In this document: one piece after another, positions 1-11,883 of the stretch
Layout of the letters: every line of letters starts with the position of its first letter
Numbering within the stretch: the first letter of the stretch is position 1
Source: [Phialemoniopsis] sp. UDSM-2020
Taxonomy: Eukaryota > Ascomycota > Sordariomycetes > Thyridiales > Thyridiaceae
Assembly: GCA_018873225.1 (NCBI GenBank)
Contig: JAEILZ010000002.1
Span: 1,860,001 to 1,924,000 of the forward strand
Direction: 5' to 3'
Length of the DNA stretch: 64,000 bases
Position numbers and translations under genes: made by a program
The notes under the pieces: generated by a model
What the model was told of the DNA's origin: nothing
Databases searched by the model: none
What the model saw: the letters and a program-made list of their open reading frames with translations, nothing else

Positions 1-53
1 GTGGACTGCACCAACATAGTTTGCCCCCGGGCGTGGCATCCATGGTTGATTAT

Positions 54-1636
54 TTAGATGCCGGCCTCGTACCTCCAGCCCTCGACGGGGAGGGGGAAGG
101 TGATGCACCACTCGGAGATCTCCTTCTTGAGGTCGTTGATCTTGGAGACGGAGCCGCTGGCAACCTTGGCCTTGAAGTCCTTGAGCTTGTTGGCCTCCTT
201 GGGCAGAGCATCCTGGACCTCACGGCAGATCTTGATAGACTGGTCGATGTAGTCACCGACACGCTCAAAGTCCTTCTCGGAGAAGCCACGGCTGGTCATG
301 GCAGGGGTACCGATACGGATACCACAGGGGGTGAGGGCGCTCTTGTCGCCGGGAATGCTGTTCTTGTTGCAGGCAATGTTGATCTGCTCCAGAACGGCCT
401 CAACACGGGCACCGTCCAGGCTGAAGGGGCGGAGGTTGAGGAGAACCATGTGGGAGTCAGTGCCGTCGGAGACCAGAGTGTAGTTCAGGGACTTGAACTT
501 GTTCTCGAGGGTCTTGGCGTTGGCAACAACCTGCTTCTGGTAGTCCTTGAACTCGGGGGTGGCAGCCTGCTTCAGGGCAACGGCCAGACCGGTAATGGTG
601 TGGTTGTGGGGGCCACCCTGGTGGCCAGGGAAGACGGAGAAGTTGATGGGGCCCTCAAGGTCATACATGACCTCCTTGCCGGTCTTGGCGTCGACGGAGC
701 GGACACCCTTGCGGAAGAAGATGATGGCGCCACGGGGACCACGGAGAGACTTGTGGCTGGTGGTGGTGACAATGTCGGCGTACTCGAAGGGGGACTTGAT
801 CACCTCGGCGGCAATCAGACCAGCAATGTGGGCCATGTCGGCGAGCAGGTAGGCACCAACGGAGTCGGCGATCTTGCGCATGCGGGCATAGTCGATCTCA
901 CGGCAGTAGGCGGAGGTACCGGCAACGAGGACCTTGGGGCGGAAGAGCTGGGCATCCTTCTCAAGCTCGTCGTAGTCGATGATGCCAGTGGCGTCGTTCA
1001 CCCGGTAGGGCATAGTCTCGAAGTAGGTAGAGACAGCAGAGATCCTGTGTGGCGGCCATGTAAGCAAGCTGCCTGTGGGTATTGGGGATAATGGACTGCT
1101 TCAAACTCACTTCTTGGCAGGAGTCTGGTAGCCGTGGCTCAAGTGACCACCGTGGGGCAGGTCAAGGCCCATGATACGGCCGTGAGGAGGCATAAGAGCC
1201 TGGTAGACCTGGAGGTTGGCAGGGCTGCCGCTGAGAGTCTGAACGTTGCAACCCCACTTGGCGGAGTCGAGGTGGAAGGCCTCGAGAGCACGCTTCTGGC
1301 ACAGAAGCTCGATCTCGTCGATGTGCTGGTTGCCACCGTAGTAGCGGGCGCCGGGGTAGCCCTCGGAGTACTTGTTGGACATGGGGGAGCCGACGGCATC
1401 GAAGACGGCGCGGGAGGTGACGTTCTCGGAGGCGATGAGGATGATGGACTCGCGCTGGCGCTGAATCTCCTTCTTCTATAGTCATGGCCGATGTGTTAGC
1501 TTCAAATGAACAAGCCAGAGAGACGATTGATGGTACGAACCATGATCTCAGCGACCTCGGGGTCCGAGGCAACGAGGGACTTCTCGAGCATGTCCCGGTG
1601 GCTCTGGGACAGAGCATAGGTGCTGTTGGCTGCCAT
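54..1636 (-). CDS. Serine hydroxymethyltransferase, cytosolic type
   Basis: PLP-dependent enzyme that interconverts serine plus tetrahydrofolate with glycine plus 5,10-methylene-THF, feeding one-carbon metabolism. Three exons, read complement: 1636-1541, 1475-1111 and 1044-54, with GTTCGT and GTGAGT donors. The joined frame gives 483 residues, the normal length for the eukaryotic enzyme. Motifs seen: [13 protein letters not shown] near the substrate site, [13 protein letters not shown], and the PLP-lysine motif [10 protein letters not shown] with the lysine at about residue 252. The start at 1636 opens directly into the conserved helix that ends EVAEIM. There is no presequence, so this is the cytosolic (Shm2-like) rather than the mitochondrial form. 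A TGACTC core (1816-1821), the Gcn4/CPC-1 half-site, lies about 180 bp upstream. That would fit amino-acid cross-pathway control, but a single core is weak evidence. Confidence 0.96.
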
Positions 1637-2252
1637 GGCTGTGGTTGTGGGAGGGATTGGAAGAGTATAGGAGAGGAAGTAAAGATGACAATTGATCAAT
1701 TGATCGGATGGGATGGGATGCTTTGAGGGGGGGAGCCAAATCTCTGAGGGAAGGGAGAAGAGAAAGAGTTGAGCTGAGACTTATACTCCCGTCAGAAGGA
1801 AAAAATTCTTAGCGGTGACTCGAATTTTTGGAGGGGTGGTGTGGCGGTTTGGCGCTACTGGAGGAGGAGGGACCAGACCCAGGACCCCAACTGCGCCCAT
1901 CAATGGGTCAAATCGTTGATGCTCACTAAAACACTAGCCCTGAAGGGGATGGCGGGGCAGCTGCTACACTGCGATTGAGAGCGTTGGTGGGGGGAATAGC
2001 TGCAGTTTGTCCCGACTTTGCCCTACAAGGTTGACCCGCTAACTGGATACAGCAACAAGCTCAGGCCAGGGTAGATGGATATAAACTCCAATCACCAAAC
2101 CTGAAGAGAAAAGAAGTCTTGATGTGTATTCATTTTCATATCACCGGATACAATCTCACACTGATTTTTGCGGGGGAATCGAGGGCAGGCAAAGCTATCA
2201 TGCTAGATCATTCCTTGTCTTCCTTAGCTTCGGTACTTATACGGGACCATGA
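1637..2252. other. Intergenic: SHMT promoter and 3' flank of UstYa-like gene
   Basis: No coding potential recognised. The part next to 1636 should be the SHMT promoter; it is purine-rich on the plus strand (CT-rich on the gene strand) and carries the TGACTC core at 1816-1821. The distal part is the 3' flank of the gene ending at 2253. Confidence 0.6.
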
Positions 2253-3225
2253 TTACATCTTCGGGCTTTCAACTCCGACCTCCAAATCCAGGTCCGAGAA
2301 CATCAGCTGGTGATCCATCGCCCACTGCTGAATCTTGACAAAATTGCGGCAACTGTGCGCGACATTGCTGCGGACTTGCATCTCTTGCTTCTCATTGTCC
2401 CATTGGGAGACCAGCGGTGTGATGTCCGAGTGGCACATTACTGACTGTCTCAGAGAATCGATGCAATGCTCCACATGCTCGTCCTCAAAATAGGTCAAAA
2501 TCTGCTTGGCCTGTGTGGTGTCTTTGGCTCGGTAGTACACCTCATATCGCGACATTCGCAGTATGTTCTGTGGCGTTGCTTAGCAACTGCACCCCTCACA
2601 GATCGGCACGGATGTGCCCTTGGTGGAAGGAAGTCCTCACCAAACAGTGCAACTGGTGAAAGACATCGAGCTCAACAAAGTACTTGTCCTTCGTCCCATC
2701 GATCCGGCTCGTTTTGTTCGGCAATAAGTCTGCCTCTTCACTGGAGACAGCTAACAAACCAACTTGATCAATGTCAGTTGCTACGCTCATAGCCTGAATT
2801 GGGAGATCGTAACGGACACTCGTAGAGACCTTCCCAGGCGGCATCCCGCTCGTCTGTCGGGGGCCCTTGAAAAGGGCTTCTTTCATCTTCGAAGCCTTGT
2901 GTAAACTTTCTCGTTTGATACTCGACGGCAGGCCGTGCTGGCGCTGTTCGAGTTGCTTAGTCCGTTGTACTTGGTTTCAGAATGCTGGATACATACAATA
3001 CAGGATTTGAGCATTTGGAACAGTCCCAGCTGCTTCTCTTGCATGAAGAATGATGGCAGGGACAACGGTTACTAAAAGTAGCCAGGGAAGCAATATCACT
3101 ATTTGCACATGGCGATTACTCCAAGGACTGCTCCGCCAACGGCTCGCAACTGTCTTCCCTTCGTTTTCTTGGGTTTCCAGTAGATGGCGTAGTGGCTCGT
3201 ATTTGACATAGTTGTTTGGGTTCAT
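2253..3225 (-). CDS. UstYa-like (DUF3328) membrane-anchored oxidase-like protein
   Basis: UstYa-family proteins take part in oxidation and macrocyclisation of fungal RiPPs (ustiloxin, phomopsin) and also occur widely outside such clusters. Proposed exons, complement: 3225-2997, 2943-2818, 2750-2641 and 2567-2253, giving 259 residues, typical for the family. Seen: a charged N-terminus, one membrane segment (IVILLPWLLLVTVVPAIIL, about residues 40-60), the family block PFQGPPTDERDAAWEGLY, and both signature HxxHC motifs, HQLHC after ELDVF and HVEHC before IDSLRQ. The second junction uses a weak GTCCGT donor at 2817 and was chosen because it alone joined the two conserved blocks in frame at a normal intron size (67 bp). 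Neighbours are an SHMT and a vacuolar protease. I see no precursor peptide with repeated Kex2-type cores and no tyrosinase or P450, so the substrate is unknown. Confidence 0.85.
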
Positions 3226-5498
3226 GTTGCTGAAAATGGATGTGCTCCAGATGATGATGCTTCAAGTATCAAAGTTACAGACTCTAAGGACTTGGGCGGG
3301 CAGCCAGATCTGATATTGCTCTCCTCAACAAGTCGGTCCCCGCCATTGATGATGGCCCCCACGTGTGACTGCGCCTGAATCACTCATCCCATCCCTCAAC
3401 CCATCGCCAATGTGGAATGGTGTGGATAATACATAAGATCGTTATAAGACCCTGAGAACCGAGGGCTTACAGGTAGATAGCAGTCAAAGGTCCACAGTGG
3501 CTTGTGTTTGTTGCTTACTGCAGATGTCCATGGCATCAAATGCAAGGTGCTGCTGAGGTCAGCAATGGCAATGGACCCCAACATCCAACCGGAGAGGCGG
3601 TAAGGGCATAAAACACACTCCTGCGAGGTAGTATCATGTTCATCTAGACAGTGGGATAACCCTCCGTCCAGATGTCGAGACCGTGCTGATATGAGGTCGA
3701 AATTCAAGCCTGCAATCTTCTCAGACCGCTTCGATATCGTCGTTGAGCAATCCAGTCATGGACGTAACAAAGATATTATCGTTCCAAAGAACATTCACTG
3801 GGAGATGAGGCCTAGAATTTGAGGGTTCTTGCAAGCCTCCCGGCAAGTCTTTGTGGTGTTGATGTACGGTTCAGACCGAGCCTGATGCAGTCTCCCACCG
3901 TATGTCACGGCATGAACCCTCCGCGTTGAGCTGACGGCGATGCATGTCAGATTTGTAGTCATCTGTCCCAAGCAAAACCTCAATTTGGCTGTAGTCGTCC
4001 ACATCGGGATTGGCAGTGAATCTCATAAGGCAATGATTGAACAGGCGAAGAGATGCCTCTCACGTCAACTTGTTACGTCAGGTTCGCGGTCCAGCTTACT
4101 TACGATTTTGTATTTAAGCGGCTCTTGTAACGACCAAAATGCAATAGACTACGATCCGATTCAATGCAACTAAAGATCACGATACCAAAATGAAGACGGC
4201 CAATGTGACCGCTATATTTCTGGGGGTGTTGCCGTTGATGATGGCCGTCCCAGTACCTCGCCGCGACCGTTCTCGCCGTCGACGACCTCCACGCGCGTTC
4301 CTGGACAGAGCCACTTGAGGCAGTACCATGCTAGAGTATGGCGAAGATCGTCGATTAAGCATGGGTCGGCGTAATGGGTCTCATCCTCCTCGCATAACCA
4401 GCAGGTAAGGTCTATGCAATACTGGAGCAAGTCACAGACTCGCTGATCTCTATGTTGCCGACTAGTCGACCTCTGTCGACGTGTACGTCAACGGCTTGAA
4501 CGGCGGATAGCACCCTCGTGGCGCGCGGTGTTGAAATGGCAAAGCCCTGGTGGCACCTGGGTCTGTTGTAAAACCGTGAATCTCGCACCGGCGAAGGCCG
4601 ATATTGGGATGCTCTATGTACTATTTCCGGAACTACTTGGAGGAAGGAAAGTAAGTAGCTAGCTAATCCACTCTGACTCTCTGTCAAGATTTTGCTGCAC
4701 CGGCGAGTCGCGATATTTGTTGTTTCGTCTGCACAGTGATCTCGAGTCGTTCCGGCGTGCGGCGCTAGCGCACTCGCCCAGAGCCAATTCGGGTGTGCCT
4801 GAGCAGTTTGGCATGCTTCGGACCATTCCTTCAGTTTGGCTGTCAAGTGGTACAAGTAGAATGGATTGCGCCTAGATCGGACACTTTCATGGGTCATCTG
4901 GTCAGTGGGCTTGTCGAATTAGGGTGGCCGGGGCAGGTGTTGAGGGAGAGAGGGTGAGGCATGGAGGTAACTAAGCCGACGGAGCTAAACCCTTCCAGTT
5001 CCTCCGGCTATGCGGTAACGAGCATACGCCGCTTGGTCTGCGTCATTGGTCGTGTTTGTCACAAGGCAAGTTTAGTGTGCACCACACCTACTAGCAAGGC
5101 ACCACTGCTGCACACGACGACCGACGCAAGCTCGCCTCCCAGTCAAGCAGCCAGTGCCTGTGTGGTCCCCCCCCAGTCTATACAAGGTTCTCTCCTCCCC
5201 ACTCCGAGCAGCCAAAAGGTACCTGGACGCCCACTCCGCTGCCTTGGCGCTACCTTACATCACAACACAGGTACCTTATCTAACCACTGACGCCGCCTCC
5301 TCCACATTCCCGCCTTGTGTTTCGCCCTCTCTCTTCCCTCCTCTCCTCTTGCATCAACCCGAGAGCTTCGTTGCATCAGCGCGTCCATCAACCACCGGCC
5401 CGCGCATCAAGTCTCTGCCAGTCTATCATTTACTTTCATTGCCTCTTTCTCTTTCCCTACCTTTTTCTTTCGGGTTATCCCCTCCAGAGTCGCCCATC
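3226..5498. other. Intergenic, 2.3 kb, no confident gene
   Basis: Promoter side of both the UstYa-like gene (-) and the vacuolar protease gene (+). Several open frames of 60-160 codons exist on both strands but have no family motifs, no splice-linked continuation and unbalanced composition. The only one with gene-like character is a 42-codon plus-strand frame at 4190-4318 that starts like a signal peptide (see findings). The last 400 bp before 5499 is strongly CT-rich, as expected for a highly expressed gene. Confidence 0.5.
4190..4318 (+). CDS. Possible small secreted peptide ORF (weak)
   Basis: An ATG at 4190 opens a 42-residue frame that starts MKTANVTAIFLGVLPLMMAV, a hydrophobic run resembling a secretory signal. 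It then becomes very arginine/proline-rich (VPRRDRSRRRRPP) and stops at 4318. A dibasic pair directly follows the hydrophobic stretch. It may be the first exon of a longer spliced gene, since several GT and AG dinucleotides follow, but I could not build a convincing continuation. It could equally be chance. No family recognised. Confidence 0.15.
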   Translation: MKTANVTAIFLGVLPLMMAVPVPRRDRSRRRRPPRAFLDRAT

Positions 5499-6832
<1,334 letters not shown>

Positions 6833-7740
6833 ACAGCCCCAGCTTGGGATCAGCTGAATGACCTACCTTCGCAACGGGTATGATGCATCATAACACACGA
6901 GGAAGCAGAGCGATGGCCTTGCTTGTACCATTGATCCCGAATTCGCATTAATACAGCATCTCGTATCTTATTGTTTCTCTTGGTTTTCTTAACTTGTCTT
7001 TTGGGTTTCGTCGAGGGATTGCCAAGTCTGCACATACATGTGGCGAGAAGGAGGAGAGCAAGACGAGATTACAGGTTTCCTTGTGTACACTAGGAATATC
7101 AATAAATCACTTAGCCACTGACTGGCCGAGTTCATGTGAGAACAATTGTTATCGGATTCCCACCTCGGTGCATGCAAAGCTTATTGGGGGATTTCACTCA
7201 TTGGTGTGATGCCTGGGTGACTGTCTGCCTGGACGAGTGATGAGTGAGTGGATTTGCTGTAGGGGAGGGTGTCCACCCCTCACGTGACATGGACTCGGTT
7301 TGCTCAAGGGCATTCTGAACCACGCCGCAACAGGCCTAGCGCAGCTCACTAGCCTGGTCCTGGGTTTTCGCTGCAGCAGCAGATCAAGACACATCAATTC
7401 TGAGTGAGCGACAGCCCTTCCTCCCTCTCTCCCCTCTCTTCTCAAGAATCAATAGATGAGCTAATGGGTTGCCTGTGATCGTCGAATGGCCTCATTGGAT
7501 TCCTCTCAGTTGTTTCATTCTTTTATGTGGTGATTCTGGATGAAAGTCAATACTTAGGGGTGCTGCTCTATTGACTGACAAAAGTTTTGGAGTTGCACCA
7601 ACGGGGCCATTTCCCCCCCCCCCCCCCCTCGCAGACGCGAAGCGCGACAAGACGACCATCGCTCAGCGACCATCACTCCATCCACCGTCCCGACTGCACC
7701 ACCGTCGCCGCAGGCCATCGTCAATTGCTCCTCGCCTACG
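6833..7740. other. Intergenic with 16-bp poly-C tract
   Basis: 3' flank of the protease gene and promoter of the next plus-strand gene. No coding signal recognised. It contains an uninterrupted run of 16 C at 7613-7628, about 110 bp before the start codon. Confidence 0.55.
7613..7628 (+). repeat. Homopolymer C16
   Basis: Sixteen consecutive C between a TT and a T in the presumed promoter or 5'UTR of the gene at 7741. Such runs are length-variable in populations and error-prone in sequencing, so the exact length is uncertain. Confidence 0.9.
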
Positions 7741-10691
7741 ATGGCTGCCATCGCTGTCGCGCCCGTCAACGGCGCCATTCTCTCCCCGCAGCCCGACTCT
7801 CCTCAATCAAGCACCTCCGCGACAAAACGCAAGCGCGACGTCAGCGACGATGGATCATCATCCGCCGAAGCCAGCGCCGAGGAGGACATCAAGCCTGTAA
7901 TTGACGCCCCCGTCTTTGTCCGAGATGAAAAGCGCCTTGTTCGCGATTTCTTCGATGTTTTGCAAAGGTACGCAGCCAGTCTCCCAGGCAAGATTTCCGG
8001 GCGAAGAAATCGAGAATGACTTGTTGCTTTATTATCGCACCTTCTAATCACTTTTGACCGTGCAGTCTTGATGTCAACCCCCCAATTCTCAAGCGCCCGA
8101 TTCCCGAACCTCCTGCTGAGGGCGAACCTGAGGCAAAGCGCCAGAAGTCCGACGACAATGTCAAGCCGGCGACCATCGCCGAAAAAGTCTCGCAAGATGC
8201 CTACGCCATCCTGGATGACTTGGTTCTTGATATCAACGAGGTTGTTCGGGATCAGATCGCCGAACTCGAGCGCGACGACGCGAAAGAGAATGGAGTGACC
8301 AAAATGGATGCGATTGCTAGTGTGACACAGTTCCAAGAGAAGACGCGCGAGCTTTTCAGGAGAGAGGCCAAATACCCCAAGGCTGGCTCCGCAGGTTCGA
8401 GAGAAACTAGAGATGTGGTTCAGTCAGGTGCCGATGGGGGCTTCGTTCTGACTGTATTCGGTAATGCTCCGCAAGGCAAGCATCTCTTCTCTAGCCTCGA
8501 GCATAGAGCGCCCATGGATCGGTTGGCAAAGCCGCTTCAGGAGATCGCACTCCCTAACGGCCTGTTGACTACCAAAGTGATTCCCGCCGGGCCTTCCGAC
8601 AAAAGTGGTCGGACGTTGACTTTGGGAGAGCTGTTTCCGTCACCCCGCGGACTACCACCTCTGCAGCCCCCCAAGGCTCCTAAGAGCAGCACCAAGGGCA
8701 ACACGCTGGGGTTCTATCATCCGGAACTGACCGAAAAATCCAAGTACCGGACAGGTTCCTACTTCTCCTCGACCGTGTCTACCGGGCAGTGGCTTGACTA
8801 CAGCAATGCTACCCCAGCAATGCCTCCCAAGACAAAGCAGCGCGAACGAGCGCAAAGCCTGGCTGGACATAAGCCATCCACGACAGAACTGGAGATGTCG
8901 GAGATGGAGGCCCTCTTTCGTGGGGCGTTCTCCAGCTTCGCTCCCTCCAAGGATGATTCGGCAGCCATGGTATCCTCTGGACAGATGAGCCAGATGTGGT
9001 GGCAGCGCGTAGGACAGCGCAACTTCCAAAAGATGATCGAAGCCGAGACCCCGGTTGAAGAGGTTGATGACCCAATCTCCACAAGCACGACCGCCATACC
9101 CATCGACGAAAAAGTCATCGAGGAATGCATCGAGAACTGGGACGATAATATGATTGACCCTAGCCTTGAGGACGCAATGGGTCAAAAGTCCGAGCATGAC
9201 AAGGATGTCGATGACGCCCTGCAGGAAGTGTCTGATCTGATTGAGACTCTGGCCTCCTATCAAAGGAACCGAAACCTGACCTTGCCGACGAGCCAAGACC
9301 GCTACTCGGCCGACCCTGTCAATGGCGACATGCTTCGGAATGGTTCGCTCGCACAACAACCCAGCGAGGAGGAGATGGTCACGTATGAGGCACTGAAAGC
9401 ACAGTTGGCGCTCATCATCAAGACCCTACCTCCATATGCAGTGGCGCGCCTCAACTCTGACAAGCTGAACGAGCTCAATGTGAGCACAAAGATTGAGATC
9501 CGCACAGAAGAATACAAAGGTGTCATGGAAGAAGACGAGCAGGCAGCGCGCGCAAGACAGGCTGCCATGCAAGCCGCGGCCAATGCCCGCCCGCAACCTC
9601 AGAGAACGCCCAGCGTCTCATCGGTGCCGTATTCGAACCACCAGTACGGCGGCCCGCAATACGGTACTCCAAGCCGGACGCCAATGGCCAACCCGCAATA
9701 TTACGGTCCGACCCCTGGCCGTGTCCAGCCGCCTCCTCCTTCCCACCAAAGGGCACCCGTTGGCGCAGCGCCCTATACTCAGCAGCGACCACCGCAAGGC
9801 CAACCCTTCCGGCCGAACGGCTACGCCGGGTACACGCCACAAATGGCAAAGCCTCAGGTGCCGTATAGCCACCCAAATATGCCATACTCTGGCACTCCTA
9901 CCCAGGCACGTATGGGACCGCACCCAGGCTACGGTCAACACGCGCCTCCGCAAGCGCCTGGAACTCCTCAGAACCGATTTCCTCCTGGATATCCCGGGCA
10001 GTTTGCACAGCATCAACAAGGAATGCCTGGGCAGCAGACTCCTCAGCAGCCCCAGTACGGGTCGCCACATGTGAACGGGGGGCCGCATATGCAGCAGAGA
10101 CCCATGCCACCTCAAGGTCCGGGCGCCCAACCACCACATTACAGCCAATCTCCCCAGCCTCAACAGGGACGCCCACCTTATGGCACTCCTCAGGGCATGC
10201 CGCCTAACCAACCCCCTCCGCGCCAGTACGGTGCCGGCAGCCCTGGTGTCCCACCGACCGGACTTACAGGGTATCACACGGTCATGCCTGAATTCCAACA
10301 ACAACGTCTGATGGAGCAGGCCAGGGCACGGGCTTCTGCACATGAGCGAACCATCGGCTTCGGGGAGAAGGTATCCCAAGGTGGGGCTGGTGGCGTCGGG
10401 AGTCCAGGCAACCCCGGGCCTGGCATGGGTCAAGTTGCTGGCCTCGCCGGCATTGGTCTGGGAACTGGAAACGTCGACATGGCGAAGCTTGCAGCTGCCA
10501 GAGCCAACATGCCTGGCGGCATTGCTCACTCCCCAAGCCCGAAGCCGCAGACGGCTCCCATGGGAGGACCGTCTCCCGGACCCGGTTCTAACGGCGTGGC
10601 CCCTCCACCACAAAGCGCGAGCCCTGCGTCCATTCCGCCGTCAAGCGTATCACCTGCTCAGGGCGGCCCGTTTCCAAGACCGCCTGTTTAG
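7741..10691 (+). CDS. Large Pro/Gln-rich nuclear-type protein, function unknown
   Basis: Exons 7741-7967 and 8066-10691 (GTACGC donor, TGCAG acceptor) join in frame to give 950 residues. I do not recognise a named family. N-terminal part: two basic nuclear-signal-like stretches (TKRKRD near residue 30 and EAKRQK near 100), a helical segment (EKRLVRDFFDVLQSL) and a second helical region (AYAILDDLVLDINEVVRDQI). Middle: conserved-looking blocks LGFYHPELTEKSKYRTGSY, TGQWLDYSNATP and SQMWWQRVGQRNFQKM, followed by acidic helices. From about residue 600 the protein is low-complexity, rich in Pro, Gln, Gly, Tyr and Met and probably disordered. The pattern (NLS, compact middle domain, PQG-rich tail) resembles chromatin or transcription co-factor subunits such as SWI/SNF or RSC accessory proteins. 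That is inference from composition only. Confidence 0.85.
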
Positions 10692-11872
10692 GAAGCTCGG
10701 GCCGCTTGCACAGCACTTAATTACGTGGTATCGATGTAATTTACTCTGCAAATTCTTGTTATAGCTGCAGCACGGTTTCGGTGTTTTTCGGCTTTGTTTA
10801 GTCTGGTCTGGCTGCTTGAACATCGCCGTATTTGGGCTGCCCTGTGGTTCCCTATTACATCCTACTTTGTGGCAGCAAGCGGAGTAAGCTGCAGCGAGGG
10901 CTGAAGCGAGCCATGCATGGTTTTTCCTAGTTCCCGGTGGTTATCGGCGTTTTTCTACAAAAGGGACCTGGCTACGGCCAAGATGGCCTGCAAGTTTTGA
11001 TTGGGATTGTACTAAAATACCTAGGGTGCTGGTTGATTTGGAGGGGATTACTTTGATTAATGTTGATTTTCGTGAATAGAACGGCAGCGGCCAAACATTC
11101 CTACTTAACCATCTGCCCTTTCGCCTTGCTCTCTCAACTATCAACGTTGGTCTGGTCTAAATCTCTCTCTCCTCTCTGGTCAATGGCACCGTTTGAAATC
11201 ATTGTACTGGACGATCTGCAACGGCGCCGTTCCTTATGCTTGCCGTTCGTGCAGTAGCGCCCACTTTCCATCATGACTGGCCCAGTCGATCTTGTGCATG
11301 CCGCGTCCATAGTCTATGTAAGCTGACCTTGAAGGGGTCCTCTGCTTGGCCCACCACCGCGATAAGCTCGCCCATGTTAGTCCCCCGGATCACATCCCGG
11401 CGCGGGGCGGTCCGGGAGCCGTTGCAAGCCCACTTGGGGTAATTGCACTAGGGAAGACGGGGCCGTACATCATCTTTCGGCAACTGCCTCGTGCCCGAAG
11501 ACGGTGGCGAGGATGCGGTGTCTACTTGATGGCAATCATACTGTGATAACATTGTGAGCTTTGTAGCGACAGGCGGCTCTCGCCGCATGTTGGACATAAG
11601 GAGCTCGGGCAGAGCTACTGGCGTAACCGAGGCGACATGCATTGATCGGGATATGTACCTACCTAGGTGTCTCATATGGGCCGCATGGGCCCTCTTTGGA
11701 GATGTGAGAAGATGCAGGGCAGCTGTGGTGTTGGTGCGGGGTTGGCAGGTGCGAATCCGGACCTAGTTTCGAATGAGTGAGTGCGACTATGATAAGTCAA
11801 GCTTCAAGAACTGAACGTGATCATTTATGTTCCTCAAGATCAAATTCAGAGACGTGATGTCCATGCCACAAG
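10692..11872. other. Intergenic, 1.2 kb
   Basis: 3' flank of the preceding gene and promoter of the methyltransferase gene. No coding segment recognised. It includes a TACCTACCTAGGT element near 11656-11668 of a type seen again at about 59,100. Confidence 0.5.
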
Positions 11873-11883
11873 ATGAACACTGA
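11827..11883 (+). promoter_or_regulatory. Candidate uORF overlapping methyltransferase start
   Basis: An ATG at 11827 opens an 18-codon frame ending in TGA at 11881-11883, which overlaps the main ATG at 11873 in a different frame. If the transcript starts upstream of 11827, scanning ribosomes would meet this uORF first and bypass the main start, lowering translation. The transcription start is unknown. Confidence 0.4.

Noticed and set aside
21..1091. 356-codon plus-strand open frame opposite SHMT
   Set aside because: Antisense shadow of the GC3-rich SHMT exon; Leu/Val/Gly-rich composition with no motif, while the minus strand is a perfect SHMT.
9618..10613. 331-codon minus-strand frame opposite the Pro/Gln-rich tail
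   Set aside because: Mirror of CAG/CCN-rich codons; Arg/Trp/Leu-rich nonsense composition.
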